Positions 35,428-36,014 of a DNA stretch of 36,014 bases are shown here, piece after piece. Every line of letters begins with the position of its first letter. Position 1 is the stretch's first letter. The position numbers were made by a program, and so were the translations under genes. Origin of the DNA: Burkholderiales bacterium (GTDB lineage Bacteria > Pseudomonadota > Gammaproteobacteria > Burkholderiales > Burkholderiaceae); the NCBI GenBank assembly GCA_021287185.1, contig JAJTAZ010000001.1, positions 1 through 36,014 of the forward strand. The letters run 5' to 3'. The notes beneath the pieces are model-generated. The model made no database searches, had not been told where the DNA came from, and worked only from the letters and a program-made list of their open reading frames with translations.

Positions 35428-35841
35428 CGCTCGATTTAAAAACATCAAGAACGGCACAATCGCAATCAACTCCAGTCGCAACATTAGCGTCCCTTTGCTT
35501 AAAAAATAAACCATATTACCAATGCAAATAAACAACGCCAACCAACCCGTGATTAAACAAGCCTTCAAACCCCAAGACTTTTGAAACAATAAGCCATAAG
35601 CAGCAAAACCAAAAACAACCATCAATGCGCCAATTAATATAGCCATCGGGTCGTGCGGTGAACCTACAGACTCAAGCCCTAAAAACATAAATTTCGCATT
35701 CTCAATACTAACCACAAATGACACAAAAAAACCTATGAGTGCTAACGTGCCCATCACAATATGTAACCAACCAAAAATCTTAATCCACATTGGGATTTTG
35801 ACAGTAGTCTGTTGATTATCAGCTATGTGCGTATTTTGCAT
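35413..35841 (-). CDS. Small four-helix membrane protein of unknown function, between pheS and pheT
   Basis: The 142-residue protein is not assigned to a family. The N-terminal stretch (MQNTHIADNQQTTVKIPMW) is hydrophilic and four hydrophobic segments follow (about 20-45, 65-85, 90-110, 112-135), suggesting an inner-membrane protein. The frame is open from 35907, but that part overlaps the pheS 3' end in another frame. The ATG at 35841 has AAGGGG 7 bases upstream and begins 10 bases after the pheS stop, so it was chosen. The last codons, RRLG and the stop, are formed by the GTAGGTTGGGGTGA arm of a palindromic repeat. The native C-terminus may therefore have been replaced. Confidence 0.75.
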   Translation of the reverse strand: MQNTHIADNQQTTVKIPMWIKIFGWLHIVMGTLALIGFFVSFVVSIENAKFMFLGLESVGSPHDPMAILIGALMVVFGFAAYGLLFQKSWGLKACLITGWLALFICIGNMVYFLSKGTLMLRLELIAIVPFLMFLNRARRLG

Positions 35842-35851
35842 AAATTGCCCC

Positions 35852-36014
<163 letters not shown>

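Overview
The window is a chromosomal segment from a betaproteobacterium, most likely a Burkholderiales member of moderate to low GC. The evidence is the gene content and pairings: xseA-sodB, a mucD-like gene with a small thioredoxin-fold gene, ppiD next to tRNA-Asp/tRNA-Val and hupB, acyl-CoA dehydrogenase-etfA-etfB, and phenylalanyl-tRNA synthetase with ihfA and a MerR gene. The genus is not identified. There is no rRNA, prophage, transposase or CRISPR array. Accessory content is concentrated at the left end.

Region 1 (about 1-9.3 kb) is a group 2/3-type (ABC-transporter-dependent) capsule locus. On the minus strand a ctrABCD/kpsDEMT-type export set is followed by two assembly genes. One is a LicD/fukutin-like phosphotransferase with a helical N-terminal extension. 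The other is a fusion of a glycerol-3-phosphate-cytidylyltransferase-like domain to a Gfo/Idh/MocA oxidoreductase. The operon runs off the left edge. Upstream is a DUF2279-type gene split by an apparent frameshift, and divergently a kpsS-type Kdo transferase. The assembly genes suggest a phosphodiester-linked, teichoic-acid-like capsule, but this is inference.

Region 2 (9.3-19.5 kb) is housekeeping: dnaJ, a nitrobindin-like protein, a PhnA/YjdM zinc-ribbon protein, an OmpA-domain protein, xseA-sodB, an HtrA/MucD homologue that has lost its catalytic histidine, a glutaredoxin-like protein, a lytic transglycosylase, an LD-carboxypeptidase and a YbiT-type ABC-F protein. Several units end in strong, often bidirectional, hairpin terminators.

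Region 3 (19.5-23.8 kb) holds a PpiD homologue from which the parvulin domain appears to be missing, two copies of a tRNA-Val/tRNA-Asp pair separated by a hairpin terminator, hupB, and divergent argH.

Region 4 (23.8-31.6 kb) holds an acyl-CoA dehydrogenase, the electron-transfer flavoprotein genes that would serve it (etfB-etfA), and a HAD phosphatase, PAS sensor kinase and FixJ-type regulator, all on the minus strand.

Region 5 (31.6-36 kb) holds a MerR regulator, ihfA, pheT and the 3' end of pheS. The usually adjacent pheS and pheT are separated by a small membrane-protein gene and two long palindromic repeat-like elements. One of these elements supplies the last codons and stop of the membrane-protein gene.

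The most notable points are the degraded or remodelled envelope quality-control genes (MucD without its His, PpiD without parvulin), the unusual capsule assembly genes, and the invaded pheS-pheT operon.
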